Source: Cloeon dipterum
Lineage: Eukaryota > Arthropoda > Insecta > Ephemeroptera > Baetidae
Length of the DNA: 64,000 bases
Assembly (NCBI RefSeq): GCF_949628265.1
Contig: NC_088787.1
Span: forward strand, 17,722,501 to 17,786,500
Reading direction: 5' to 3'
The first letter of the stretch is position 1; every line of letters begins with the position of its first letter. Positions 49,301 to 61,900 of this stretch are shown here, piece by piece. The position numbers and the translations under genes were made by a program. Below the pieces are notes generated by a model. The model saw only the letters and a list, made by a program, of their open reading frames with translations, did not search any database and was not told the DNA's origin.

Positions 49301-52300
49301 TTTGCTATACGGTTTTATTAATAAACTTGGCTCTTGTTGATTAGAGTAAGGATATTAACTTTCAAGAAGAGCCGTAAATTATTTAATGGCATCGCCTTTT
49401 ATTTTAACAAAGCTCTTCTTAAGCTTGATGGCAACGTCCATTAAAAAGTGCTATGTATACTTTTTCTTAATTACAGCATACTTGAAGCTCGAATTTACTC
49501 GTGTTTTAAATCCATTAGGCGTGTGCTTGTTTCGTCAATATGCGAGTCAGAGGTTGCATTCGCAAGCAATTCACTGGGCGTGTGTGATAACAGAGATTAC
49601 AAGATCGGCATGACGCGGTGCCAAAAGTTCAATGCGCGTTCAACAGCGTGCGATTTTGGCGTGCCGCATGCATGTCGCTCCGCCGCGTTGCTTTGACACA
49701 TCTCTCCGTCGCCAAACGCAAATCTGGTGCGGTGAACCAGCCAGAAGGAGAAAGGGCGGGTCGGTCTCAAGGACGCTGAGGTAACTTATTGCTTATTCTT
49801 TGACGTCTGGATAAGAGCTAATCATTTTAAGTCAAATACTACGGAATTAAAGTGATTGAAAAATTAAGTTTTACTGGTATTAATAATTTATCATCTTGAG
49901 CAAGACGAGCCTTATTATGATACAATCCATTACCGCAGAGGAAGATAAACATTTTTAATTTTAAAACCATTTTTAAATATGTTGTAAGACAATCGATAGA
50001 ATTTGTCTGTGTTATTACGATTGCATTTTTAACCTAAAACATTGATTAATAAACATTATATTTTGAGTTCAATTAAATGCAGCTCTCTCAGTCTACATTT
50101 CGTCCTATAAAGTCAAAGAAAAATACACTGGCCAGTGCCCAGGGCATTTAATTTAACTTTAAAAATTGAGCGTCCTGCATGCTGTCTTCAAGAACACTTT
50201 CAGTTAATTAAAAAGTTTGTGAAATCACCTTATTTAAATTTCATTCATCTTATTATACAGTTTAAAAATTTCTCCTAGAGCCTTCCATGTTTTCCGTGGA
50301 GCCCCATTGTTTGATATAGGGCCGCCGCAAATGAACATAAACGTGGTTAGTCATAAATCCTCGCTCAAAAACAATATTATTTAATAAACGACGGAAACCA
50401 AGAACAGCCAAAATATAATTACGTAAAAAATTCGGCTTCTCCTGAAAGTTTAACGAAACGAGCCGCAATGCGAATCCCGAGTGAATTATTTCCTCACGGC
50501 CGTATTAAATATTAATTGTCCGGCGTCGGGCTTATGCAACCGGCACAGCGCCCGCGTCGAGCCGGTTGCCGACGCAGCTGGCGGCCATACGCTCGCTCGC
50601 TCAGACTCCTCGCGCCTTTTTCTCCGGCATTTTATCACGCAAAATTAATGCAAACAATCGCGGGAGAGAGAGAAAAAGGGTTCCGCCGGGAAACACGCGC
50701 TCGTTTTGTCCAAGATTAGGCTGTCGTGTGCCAGTTATTGGACAACATAAATTCCGCGGTTGTTGGCCAACGTGCTCTCGCTCCAGCAATTTTGTAGCTT
50801 CGTTTGCTTTCCAGCTCAACGGCTTACTCAATTTAGGAGGTTTAAATTAAATTTATTTTGCCACTTTTGAAAAAACAGGAGCTAAGCAGTTTAAAGAATG
50901 GATTTTCAACAGTAGCGGCAGGAACACAAAAGAGGCGGCGTTTTCGTTTATACAAATTAGCCCTTTTCCTGGGATTGATGGTGTTTTCAGAAATTTACAT
51001 TTTATTCATAAGAGGATATTTTTAATGAAAAATCTTACACCCGAGAGAAAATAAACGCCGCACGATAATGGGATATAAAATTTATTCATTTGTTTTAGGG
51101 TCAAATCTCGTGGGACCAAAATGCAAATGGCTTAAGTGTTATTCCGGTAATATCCCAAAGGGTCTTGAATCGATTTCCTAAACAACAAGCACATTACGTT
51201 CCTGATTTAAAACAAAACAAAATTGTAAAACATGCAGAGTTTATATGATTAGAGATGATGAAAATTAATTTTTTGCTGTGAATTGTATGATACTTTTATA
51301 ATGGAACTCTTCCGCATTCACCAAAAACCTAGCCCCCAATTTAGAGCAAGAAACAAATTCTTGGATCAAACATGGCATATTATTGAAATAGATGCCTCAG
51401 ACCCTCTTTCTTTCCACTTAGCGTTTAGACCCCGCTCAACTTACAGCAAATTAAATTCTTTCCCTATTTTTGGCAACGGGCTTCTCGCGATGACAAAGCA
51501 AGTGATCGCAGCCATTCCAGCGGCAAAATAAAAAGTATATATATAAAACGCTGCTAAGTAAACTTCAACGTTGTTTGCAAGTTAGCGGTTTTTCTCGTCA
51601 TATCAAATGGCATAAAATTTACGAGGCTTTGCGCGAAATTGCACATACTTCAGTTGCTGTCGTAAAATGATGCGCAAGTATAGAATGTCAAAATGGCACC
51701 AATGCTAATGGAATTTGTCTGCCTCTAAAACAATTTAATGAAAATAGAGATTAAAATATAGGAAAATGTGTTTGGAAATGATGGTACTTCCATAATTTGT
51801 TTTCTTTTTATTGTGCTTTTAAATTGCAGAATTGTGTATTGATATAACCTTTCATTTATAATTTTTGTAGACATTACATATATTGTTGATTAGCAAATGT
51901 TGATATAAAATTCACTTTAGTTACTATAAAATATGTTAAATATAACTATTATAATTGATGTTTATTATTTTTATACTAAACTCTTTATGATGTTTTTATT
52001 TCTAAGATATTTTTACAATATTATTAATAAGTTAAATTAAAATAATAAATAATAAGTCTAAAAGTAATATTGTATATCAAGCACGCATTTTAATAAAAAT
52101 TGTACTGTAAGGCAACAAAAAAACTGTTGAAGATAAAATTATCATTACAAACGGAGTGGGAGCTCCATGGTATTTATTTAAATGATAATATATAAGCCAG
52201 AATGATATCAAAACCTAATTGACTGCAAAATGTCCAACATGAAACTGTATATCTAATAATTGTTTGTGCTGCCAGGAGTTCCAAATTTAAATAAATCGAT

Positions 52301-52588
52301 CACCGTAATGCTTTTTTTCGAATTCTGAACTCCTAAATATACAAGCGAAATGAAAATTTCCAGTTCCATGTGAGAAATTTGTCTCAATTTGGTATTATTT
52401 CATTCTTAATCAGTTCAGTCACCGTTCCATATATTCCAGCGCGAATGGGTAAAATAAGAAAATAACCTTCAATAATACACAAATAAGAAACAAATTTAGA
52501 TTTAAACGTTAAATGATAGCAGAAGCGCTGGAATCGAAATTTTGACTTGAAATTTTTGTAAAATAGGGAATTGGGATTCGTGACTGAC
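46314..52588 (-). other. Proctolin intron 1 (about 6.3 kb, inferred)
   Basis: The stretch between the ATG-proximal acceptor and the candidate 5' UTR exon near 52.6 kb. It holds a (GA)9 tract at 46,511-46,529, two AT palindromes near 48,478 and 48,607, and GC-rich islands at about 48,780-49,040 and 50,515-50,720 that are open in several frames on both strands but match nothing I recognise. First introns of neuropeptide genes often carry enhancers, so these islands are reasonable candidates. Confidence 0.5.
46511..46529. repeat. (GA)9 microsatellite in proctolin intron 1
   Basis: Nine GA dinucleotides about 200 bases upstream of proctolin exon 2. On the gene strand it is a CT tract. Confidence 0.85.
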
Positions 52589-52712
52589 CTTTCAGGCGTG
52601 AGTTGATTGGAGTGGCGAGACGAAGAAGCTGCAGAGGTCGTGGAGCGAGTGAGCGCTGTGGTGTGCCGCGGGTTGCCTGCTGATGCGTCCTTCGCTAAGG
52701 GTGAGCGCAGAA
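52589..52712 (-). other. Candidate proctolin exon 1 (noncoding 5' UTR)
   Basis: A GC-rich segment bounded on the minus strand by a TATA box 33 bases upstream of its inferred start and a splice donor, CTGAAAG|GTCAGT, at 52,588. It contains no ATG, so joining it to the acceptor at 46,314 leaves the proctolin ATG as the first AUG. It is the only convincing minus-strand promoter-plus-donor I see upstream of the proctolin coding exon inside the window. The link to proctolin is inference. The transcription start is placed by spacing only, with no strong TCAGT there. Confidence 0.55.
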
Positions 52713-52737
52713 TCGACGCCCTCGCCACCGCTGCGGC

Positions 52738-52823
52738 CCTTTATATCCTTTTGGAAAAACGGGGGTCGCTCAGGAAGGGGGTGCGCGCGTGGGCAGCTCG
52801 CGGGGCGGGCTGGCGTGACGTCA
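52738..52823 (-). promoter_or_regulatory. TATA/CRE promoter, probably of the proctolin gene
   Basis: On the minus strand, TATAAAGG lies at 52,745-52,738. A full palindromic cAMP-response element TGACGTCA lies at 52,816-52,823, about 70 bases upstream of the TATA box, and a GC box (GGGGCGGGC on plus) is at 52,802-52,810. The surroundings (52.65-52.95 kb) are strikingly GC-rich. CRE-plus-TATA promoters with a noncoding first exon are common in neuropeptide genes, where CREB couples activity to transcription. Confidence 0.6.
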
Positions 52824-55270
52824 GTGGCCATTCAGAAAAGTCGGACGCTCGGACAGACGGGGGCACGCATGCGCCCCCCACGGCCAGCCGCCCCGCGCCC
52901 ACGGGGGCGAACGCCAGCAGCCGGGGGTTGGCGCCAACCCCGACTCTTCTTTGGCGATGAATGGACCAAGAAAAAGGTGCTCCGCCGACGAAAGTTTAGC
53001 TCGCGTGCCGCTCACTTTGTCAGTCAAAAGAGCGCCTAATGAGTTGAAGCCGCGCAAATTGAAATCACACGAATTCCAATAATTAGAAAACAAACATTTC
53101 ATTTAATCGGCAAAATGGTGATTACGAAATGTATATTACCGTGTTTTTGCATGACTCTCATTGATCAAAATGAGAACATGTGGTTACAAATAAATTGGGA
53201 TAAATTACACACCATCACTCTCTTTTTAATTAACTTTGCTGTCGATAGAGTAAAATCTATGTTCAAAAGAAAATCCTGTTTCATGTTGGTTTGCAATTCA
53301 ATTTAAATAATGAGAATTTTAAGCCTTTGCTAGGGTGTGATTGCAAGGGTCTCGCAAGGGGCGTATTGTAACGAGGTATTTTTAATTGTGCAATGTGAAA
53401 CTAGCAGAGACATGTAAATTCGAAAAATAATTTATCATTTATTATTCTTAAACACTAATGGAAGAGCGAGCAAGGGCATTTTACATATTTGGTGCGAGTT
53501 GCGAGTTGAAATTTTGGGTGCGGAAGCATTTTTACTTTCTTAACGTTTTCTAGCCTATTCAATTGTCAATTGTACTTATTTTTCCTGGATCCGGTCTCAT
53601 CTCGCTGTTTTTTAGGACAAAGCACAAAACTTTTCTGAATTCCTAAGGAATTTTCACTTTACTTAATTAGTGTTTAAAAAAATATTGAAATTCATTTTTC
53701 TAATTTACATTGTAATATCTTTATATCGGTTAAAATAATCTGCCAGTGCCGGGAGGACTGCATTCTTGAGAGGGAAATGAAAAACAAGATTTTGTCCTCA
53801 TTCAGAGATATTTAATTAAACTCGACCAGTTTCGGCGAATCCAGTCCGCACTACTATTTCATAAGTATGCACAGCTGCCTCCACAAGACCAAAAAAATTT
53901 ACTCATGCAGCTGGCCGAAATTGGTTGAGTGTAATGAAATTTCTCTGAATTCAACGAGGATGAAGTCTTGTTTATCAATTCCCTCTCAAAAATAAAATAA
54001 ATGATATAATTTTTTATTTCTAAAAAATCTGTTCCGATAGAAAGTTCTTTTTTTAAACTTATTGTACTTGTATATTGAAACCGATTATTTCTTAACCTTT
54101 TGTAAATGAAAATTAATGGCAATAAAAATTGTGAAACGCATTAATTTAAAATAGATTCGTTGTTTTAATAAATGATAATAAAACAGACTATATTTAATAT
54201 TTTCGGGTAAATGTATTTACTAAAACGCCATCACGCATAATTCTTTTTGTTGTTGTCAACTGGATATCCATCGTATTTATTTGTTTTTTGGAGGGGTACA
54301 AAACAAATTAATTTTAGGAGGATAGCAAATTAAAGGAAAATAGTTGCCAAAAATGCTTGTTCCGATTTAAACTAAATTTTTCGTTCCTAGAAATAATTTT
54401 AACTGCCCCTATGAATAAAAGCATCTCTTTGTTATCTACAAAACAACTAGTATTAATAACTTATAAAAGCGCCGACTGAAAAATTGTATCGATTTTAAAA
54501 ATTGTGTCTGTGGGGGCCACTACATGACCAAAAGTCATCATAGAACAGCACTCAATCCTACGAGCACATTGATTTTCAGCAACGCAGTGTCTCTGGTGAG
54601 TTATAGAAACACACGGCATTTTCTTTGATGGCCCTATGAGACCATCTCAATGCATAAAACAGTATATTTAGAAGCAGTAAAAACATAGATAAAAGATGCA
54701 AAGGTTGCATTATTTTAGCTTCACGTGTCAACGGAGTGAGTTTCAAGGGATTGCGAAATAAAGCAATGAATGCTGCTCAAGGACTCAACTCTGCGAGAGG
54801 GTGCATTAAATTGCTGGAGGATACATATGCATGGTGCCGGGAAGACTAGAGGAGACGAGCTACCGTTTTCTTATCTTCCCAGTTCTCCTCCTGCAATGTT
54901 AACGTCGGCGCCGCGATTCCTCTCTGAACTCTTGTCTTGCAGAGATGCACTCCAAGAATTGCTTGCAATATAATCTCCGCGATTAAAATTCTAGGCAGAT
55001 CGGAGATAATGCAAAGTGTCTTATGTGACCAATAAAATTGCTATAATGATGATAATGATACCAAACTTGTATATTAATAATTTATTTTATTTAAGTTGTT
55101 GATGCATTTGTTTTAAATTTATTTTTGAGAACCTCAATTAGTCACCCAGGATCATGTTAAAATTCCGAGGAATTCAATTAACAAATTTGTTAAATTTTTA
55201 ATTTCATTTTTTCGAGATGTGCGATAGCAAACAACTTGCTATCGAGTCCCAAGAACATCGCGAATGCATA

Positions 55271-55310
55271 ATTCAATTCAATTTTCAATTCAATTCAAAT
55301 TTTCTTTATT
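55271..55310 (-). repeat. 3' tail of the LINE remnant: AATAAA and TTGAA repeats
   Basis: On the minus strand, GAATAAAG (reading down from about 55,311) is followed by several TTGAA pentamers ending at about 55,271. A polyadenylation-like motif followed by a short tandem repeat is a usual LINE 3' terminus. No convincing target site duplication was found for this copy. Confidence 0.65.
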
Positions 55311-55900
55311 CATTAAGTCGGAATATTTACAATGACTTTTGAATAGTTGTCAAGATCAAATTAAAAAAAAATATATATATATATCATCACATATACGATA
55401 TACACATTTACAAACACAAGTCTTTCCAGTCACACGTCAAATACTCATTAAAGTCATAAAAATTGTAGTTACACAGTATTTTTTTCACCACTTTCACGAA
55501 TAGTTTATAATCTGTGATATCTTTCACTTCCTGCGGGAGATGATTGTATATTCTTGGAATGCTAACTGTTGGGCTTTGCGTCGTCAGCTTTAAACTCACT
55601 ATTGGCACATATAGGTCATTTTGGTTCACTTGGGGATTTTTCCTTGTACACCTCACAGAGGGATCAGGCACTTCTCTATTTACTGGAAACTTTTCAGGGT
55701 AGCGCCTTGCAAACTTGACGCACTCTAATTCGTAAAGGCAAAAGACAGGGAGAATTTCAAACTTATTATAGAGAGGTCTACAAGATTCGTGTTCAGTCCC
55801 ATTCCAGTATCTTCTTTTTCCTGCCATTGCATATTATGGGAGCATGAGCCCCATTGGAGGAAGCCCAGTCTAGAAAAGTACCAGCTCAAGTTCCTACCCC
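55271..55900 (-). pseudogene. Degenerate 5'-truncated LINE: C-terminal part of reverse transcriptase
   Basis: A minus-strand frame (55,827-55,408, ending TAG) encodes the C-terminal region typical of LINE ORF2 proteins. It has PLYNKFEILPVFCLYELECV, then LYVPIVSLKLTTQSP, then IPRIYNHLPQEVKDI and a final KKILCNYNFYDFNEYL. These match the family pattern (PLF-KL-ILPL-LY-E, an R/K-rich link, YN-LP-EIK, FK-LK-L, FY--EFL). Just upstream, in another frame, LGFLQWGS resembles the YGLLQWG motif that precedes this region, so a frameshift near 55,800 has broken the copy. The 3' UTR contains a poly-A/AT run (about 55,363-55,384). The left boundary near 55,900 is a guess. The copy is dead, since it lacks most of ORF2. 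It differs from the 44.7 kb LINE in tail sequence and in C-terminal motif. Confidence 0.75.
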
Positions 55901-58900
55901 CCACACCGGTATCTTTTATTGGAACGCTAAACATTTGTCCCATGAAATTAATTTACGCATGCTGGAAAGGTGCAAGTGCACATCAGCAAATAGCGAGTCG
56001 GAAAGCTTTCACATCCCTCCCAGATCCGAATGGAATGATCATTGCAAAGCAAAAGAGTCAAACGTAGGCGAAAAACTTCCAGCAATCGACCCCCAAACAT
56101 TGTTCATATTCTCACATTGCATAACGTGCACGGAAAGCATGCACTCAATAATACGAGCCATCGGCTTTGTTACGGTTTTAATCTTAAATAAATACAAAAA
56201 AAATACAAGTCATTTCTTATATTATTTTTATTCAACCATCAATCTTTCTTTCCTAGGCAGCTCCCGGTTGTTGCGGTCCTTTTATTCAGTCTGATGGTGT
56301 TGTCAAATGACAGGAACAATCAATTCGGAACAGGAGTCGAGCAAGTCATTAAAAATGAGTTTTTTTTTAAAAATAAAAATAAAAAGCACAGTCACATGAA
56401 TATGCAATTAACAGTTTGCAATTAAGCACGCAGCACTGTGTTGTTTTACAGCTGCAGGCAGACACGACTATAGTAGATGGGTGTAATGCCCCCCGTGTGT
56501 CGAATGAGCTCTATTCAGGACATAAATCTCCATCTGAGTCGAACGCGTTCACAGATGATAATTCGCTGGCAATCAGCCAAAGAGACAATCAATTTCGTCG
56601 GCTGTGTCGTTAATCCCTCCGTCAGAACCTATAAAAATGATCACACGCTCTTTCTCATTCAGTGGCAAAGAAATACAATGGACCCTGGGTCGGTGTCGAT
56701 TTCATCAACTCAATTGAAAAGGACTGTCTTTCTCTGCTTTCTGTCTGAACTGTTAGTGAAATTATCGTTCAAATTGGTTCCGCTAAAGTAATTTTGCTTG
56801 AAAATGCTGAGTGAAATTGAATTGCATCTGCGTATTAGAATTTCCCCAGCTAAATAAAACGTATTTTTCTAGCTAAAAAATAAATCGAATTTTAGGAGGC
56901 AGCAAAACTTTTAGAATGATAATTATATTTTAAATTGTACTGTCTGAAATTAAAACAATTCTATTTGGTATAATTCGGCAGAGTTGCTAACGGAAATCGG
57001 CTTACAATGAAGCTTATGTTCTCAAATGTCTGATAGTGTTTCAATCAGACATTGGTTTTGAACTATGTGGTTTTGCTTTCAGTGGCTGGTCTCCTGCTGA
57101 GTGCCCACGTAATCCGCACAAAGGTGATTTCAACAGATTACTTGGGTCTTGAAGAACTATTTCAGAAGTGGCGAAAGCAACTTTGACATTTGATATTTGC
57201 CACCAACGACCTCGGTTTTGATGGCTACACTTGTAGAAATTACGAATTTCGATATTCGCTCGTGTCCCTTCGAGTGCTTTGTTGAACAATGAGTACTGTA
57301 TGTATAACTTCGGAGCTCATATCGTGTCCTTGGCGGTCGATGCTGTTTGCATGTCGTCGCCATTGATCCCTTTGTTTCTGCGCCTCACGAGTGGATTGTG
57401 TTTCATCGTCGGAACAGCAAAAGTCGCTTTATCTCTGCCGCTCTCATTCACTCGTCAATACACACACCGCTGCTTCAACTCTGACCTTTTCAAAAGGAAG
57501 CACTTAAAAATGCCGGCTCAAACCATTGCATAACTGTTTGCGGGTGTGAAGAATCGCTTTTCGAGATGTGCGAATTGTTTTTTCTGCTCTTGAGAGGGGC
57601 AAAAGTAAAGATGAGTGTAGAATATTTTGGAGCGGATAATCCTCGCCCTCCTCTTCACAGAAGCCTCTTTAGACTTTTGCAGTAATACAAAAGCCAGGAA
57701 AAATGGAAAATCTACTTTTACTTGCACGAAAGATAAAAGCAGCTTTGAAAAGGATATTTTTATTTATTTTTTAAGTTCGCCTATTCCGTAAATTCAACCA
57801 CAAATTGACTAAACAATAAAGTATTGCAAAGTAAATCAAGAAATATAAACTTTCCCTCTTAGCCATCCATTCCTTATTGTAAGCACGATGGAAGTGGCCA
57901 AAATACAATCATTCTTTAATTAATGGTGGAGATAGTAAAGGGCAGCACTTGGCTCATTTAGTTTCAACGGTCAGATGTTGATATTTTTAAGAATTTAACA
58001 AAATTTTATATCGATTTTTGTTGTAAGAAGGGTGAGTTGCGATATTACACAAAATTTATTCCAATTTTTTCGTGCTCAGCAGTGACTTCAGTCAATTGTT
58101 TAAAATTACCAGAGATTTCAAAATATTCTGCAGAGTGAGTTCAGTTCTGCAGGCAAAGTACTGTTTCTGGGAGCAAAGCCATTTATAATTTCATTCTTTT
58201 CATTAGGAAAGTTTGTTATAGAAATTAAAACTTTTTAATTTTAAAACATTTACAATTAATTAAATAGTCAGTACTGGAATTGCTGCATATTCCCAAAATA
58301 CATTTTTTTATACTATTCATCTGGAGCGGTGAAAAATTTTATCTGAAAACTGGCTCGTTTCATTTCTTTTAATTACTCTCGCTTCACAAATCTGCTCCCA
58401 CAGCGGAGGCGTTTGCATCCTCATTTGAATTATGAATGGTTAAAGCCGCGAGGGAGTAGCGTCGTCTATGTTTCATTTATTATTTCTGCTCCGCCAGCAC
58501 AAAGTGCTTTACTTTTGTTACTGCTCTCTACTATGCAGTTTGCTGTGCAGAAAACTTTTCCAATCCGTTGCAATTTACATTCTCAGCAATTGCAAATTTG
58601 CTTGCAAATAATCGTTAAAATGCAGGCGAGACTGGAGGAAAAAAGCAGAGCATCCCTCGTCGCGTCCAAAAGTTATAGTTTGAGCGACAGAATTGCAATG
58701 AGAGTTGTTTATAGTTGGAACAACGAGTCTATTGCCGCGTGTGGATAGATTGATCTGCGCCTGTTTGTGAGGGCACGGAAGATCACCTGCGGCCGTAATA
58801 AAAGCGCCACTTGATGAGCCAGCAGCCAGTGGTCAACATTTGTTCTGAGCTGGAAATGGTGGTGCAGAGGTGTTATTCGACGCTTTTACGTCCGCTTTGA

Positions 58901-61900
58901 TTTCACTTCACAGTTCCGTCCTCGACATTCTCTGCGATTCAAAGGCTAATGGAGTTTGTATTACGTAATTAGTATGTTTATTACTATAATCCATATAATT
59001 TAATTCAACCCACATACTAACGGAACATTTAAAACAGAAAATTATATGTACACACATTTTTTCCCAAAAACACTGTTTTTATACCGCGGTGGTAATTATA
59101 CAAGTTCAACATTAACAACAAGTGTGGGTTGCGAAAAAACCCACGTAGTATAATTACAAATGTTTTCTTTTATGGACATAGCTAAACCCAACATTTTTTT
59201 CAAATTGGTTTTTGCTAAAGCAGTTGAACGAAGAGTATTTAATTTCAGGAATATCATTATCTCCTCTACATTTTGCATTAAGATGAGGAATTTTCGGTCA
59301 AAGGTGTATTGAAAAAACACCTTTGTTTTTTAAATATCTTCAGGGACAAATTGACGTTTTTTAGTTACATATTTGATGGTTTTAAGAAAATAATCTAGCA
59401 TAACCACACATTTTCAATGGTTGCAAAGCATATTTGAGGATACTTTTCTATACAACAGTGTTCGGCATTGACAAAATTTTGATAGAGCTCGAGATAAAAT
59501 TCAGTTAAATAAAATATTATGAAATTTAAAAGTCAACTAATTTCTCTTTAGATGTTTATTGGATGACGACACATAGAAATGATATACATAGTCAACCGTC
59601 ATAATTTATTCACCTTGGATAGAGTGGAGAGCGAAGAGAAATAAAAATTCTAATGAACGAAATCAAGGATGCATATTAACAATTATATATTTTTTAGAAT
59701 TTCTAATCAGCACATCCCGTGGGCTATGAGCTAACCGGGTTCCCAATAACTCCACCGAGCAGATAAAATATGGCGGATTTGATACTACAAATGTGGATTT
59801 TTACTCTGCGTGGATTTTCGAATTATTGGTCTTCAATTTTTCTGCATTCATATTTTGCTCATCAGTATAATATATAGAGATAAAATAAAACTGCTGCTAA
59901 ATGGTTAAAGTACTGCAATGACGAAAATGGAGCGACTTAACAACGAAAAGGGCATATCGTAAAAATAAATTTTGCCATCATTATACAAAAAATGAGATAG
60001 AACTAAATTTAAAAAAGAAGGAAATGGGTAAAAGCAGTCATTCGTCAACAATGGCAGAGCAGGAGCGACGTCAACAATGCAGCGGCAAGTGTGTGGGAGT
60101 GCTCACGGGCCGCCAGAGCGACGCCACGTGCTGGATCGAAGTGTGTGTACTGAATTCGCATCGCACAGCACTGCGAACAAACTTTGGTGTGACGCAACCG
60201 CGGCTCCTTACAGTAAATTCTCCTCCGTTTCTCCATGTTTTTCTCTCTGGCGCTACCGCAAGAAGTGATTTGTATCTTTGCTGGCACTCAATTATTGCCA
60301 GCGTCCACAGCGTGAACATATCTCTCCTAGCGTTACTCGAGATACCCAGCGATCAGTCATAAAACATTTTGTCGTGTCTGCATGGAAATGCTGGTGGCTC
60401 TGCAGGCAGTCCGTCGGCCGGTGCCAAAGCTCGTACTTTCCGCAACAACGCTTGCAGGGACACGAACCAACATCAGCTTTAAAAATTGGTTTTTGCGCTC
60501 CACAACAGAAATTAGCCTCAGGAAGCTGTCCTCGGATACCATGAAAAGCAGTGCACACATTGTTTTATTTTCGTGTGCAGCATTTGTTTTATTATGATGT
60601 AAATGAAGCTTTATTGTTACAGAAGTTGTTTTTTATCTAAGTTTTAATTAGTGACAAACTATATAACTTTTTCTGAGCGATTAGATTAAATTGATGAAAA
60701 TAACTCTAATGTAACAAAAATAGAATATGAACTTAACACAACAACAGCTCTATTTTAAACATAAATAATAAGATTATTTTTTCAGTAAATTCTGGCAGCG
60801 GAATCCGTCCATACAATTTACAATCAATGCTTCATTTTATGCATGTTGAAGAGTATTTAAACCTGACATCTAAGTCTTATTGCGCACTAAATCGCTGGAT
60901 AAACATCCTTTGAGTGTAACTATCACAACATCCAATAAATCAATTAACGATCAGAAAACAAACAGCATGGAGTGAGCAACAGGATTATTTATGCGCAAAC
61001 AGAGAATTTTGCGACAAAAAGCTTCACAACGTCGTCTAAGATTAGCAACGTGAATAAGTGTTTTGAGACCTGAGGGGCTTTCCTTTTTTTCTTCCTCTGA
61101 ATCGAAGTGCGCGTGTAAATAGGCCATTCGAATCGCGATTATATACAAAGGCAGAAAAAGCCGACCTTTTCCCACACGACATCAGACTTTTGCGACGAGA
61201 AGCAGGCTGAAGATTTTCTTTTTGTGCGTCTGCTGGCTGAGCCAGAAGCGTGTCTCTGCTCGTCATTATAAAAAAACACACTATCCGCTCTTTGAATTTG
61301 CTTTAGGAGAAAGAGGCAATAAACAGCAAAGAGAAACAGATTCCTCACTTCAGCATCAAAAGCAGGAGTCTTTCTGGCTTCGCAGCATAGTTTTGTGGCG
61401 GAACAAGATGAAATAGGTGCGGAACTTTAAATTGAAATTTCAATACGGGAGTCAAATATTTAATGAAAATGAAAATGAGACAAAACGGCTAAACAGATTT
61501 TATAAGATAGGAGTTGTTTCCAAAAACACAGCAGTCTCAAATTATATACGGTCACGGATAGAGTTGCAATATTCTCATCTGTTTGGCACACGTGATTTGC
61601 ATTTCCTGCACTGGCTTTTTATATAATATCATTCTTCCTCTCAGACGGTTGGTCAATGTGGCAACTTTTGAACGGACGCCAAAAAACACAAGACAGTCGG
61701 AGCACATGCGGTGCGCCAGCAAGTCTTTGCTTTTTGCACCCACAGCTCGTTTCCTTTTCTCATCGGATTCCTTCAAATTTGAGCGATCCGTTCACTCGCG
61801 ACACTCGTGTGCGTCGGCGGATCCAACCACTCGTTTTTTTTTGCTTCACTGAAATCGCGCAAGAGCCAGTGCATACCTTTCTTCAATTACTCTCGCGCGC

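Noticed and set aside
52384..52960. Overlapping 80-118-codon frames on both strands at the GC-rich 52.6-53.0 kb region
   Set aside because: They run through the TATA box, the leader exon and the splice donor and disagree with each other. The region reads better as a promoter.
59299..59325. Hairpin CAAAGGTGT / ACACCTTTG followed by T residues
   Set aside because: It looks like a bacterial-type terminator, but the setting is a eukaryotic genome with no adjacent transcript. A 9-bp stem in AT-rich DNA is expected by chance.
60024..60597. Cluster of overlapping frames on both strands, some Cys-rich
   Set aside because: At least six frames of similar length overlap, none with a signal peptide or family pattern, as expected for a GC-richer noncoding patch.
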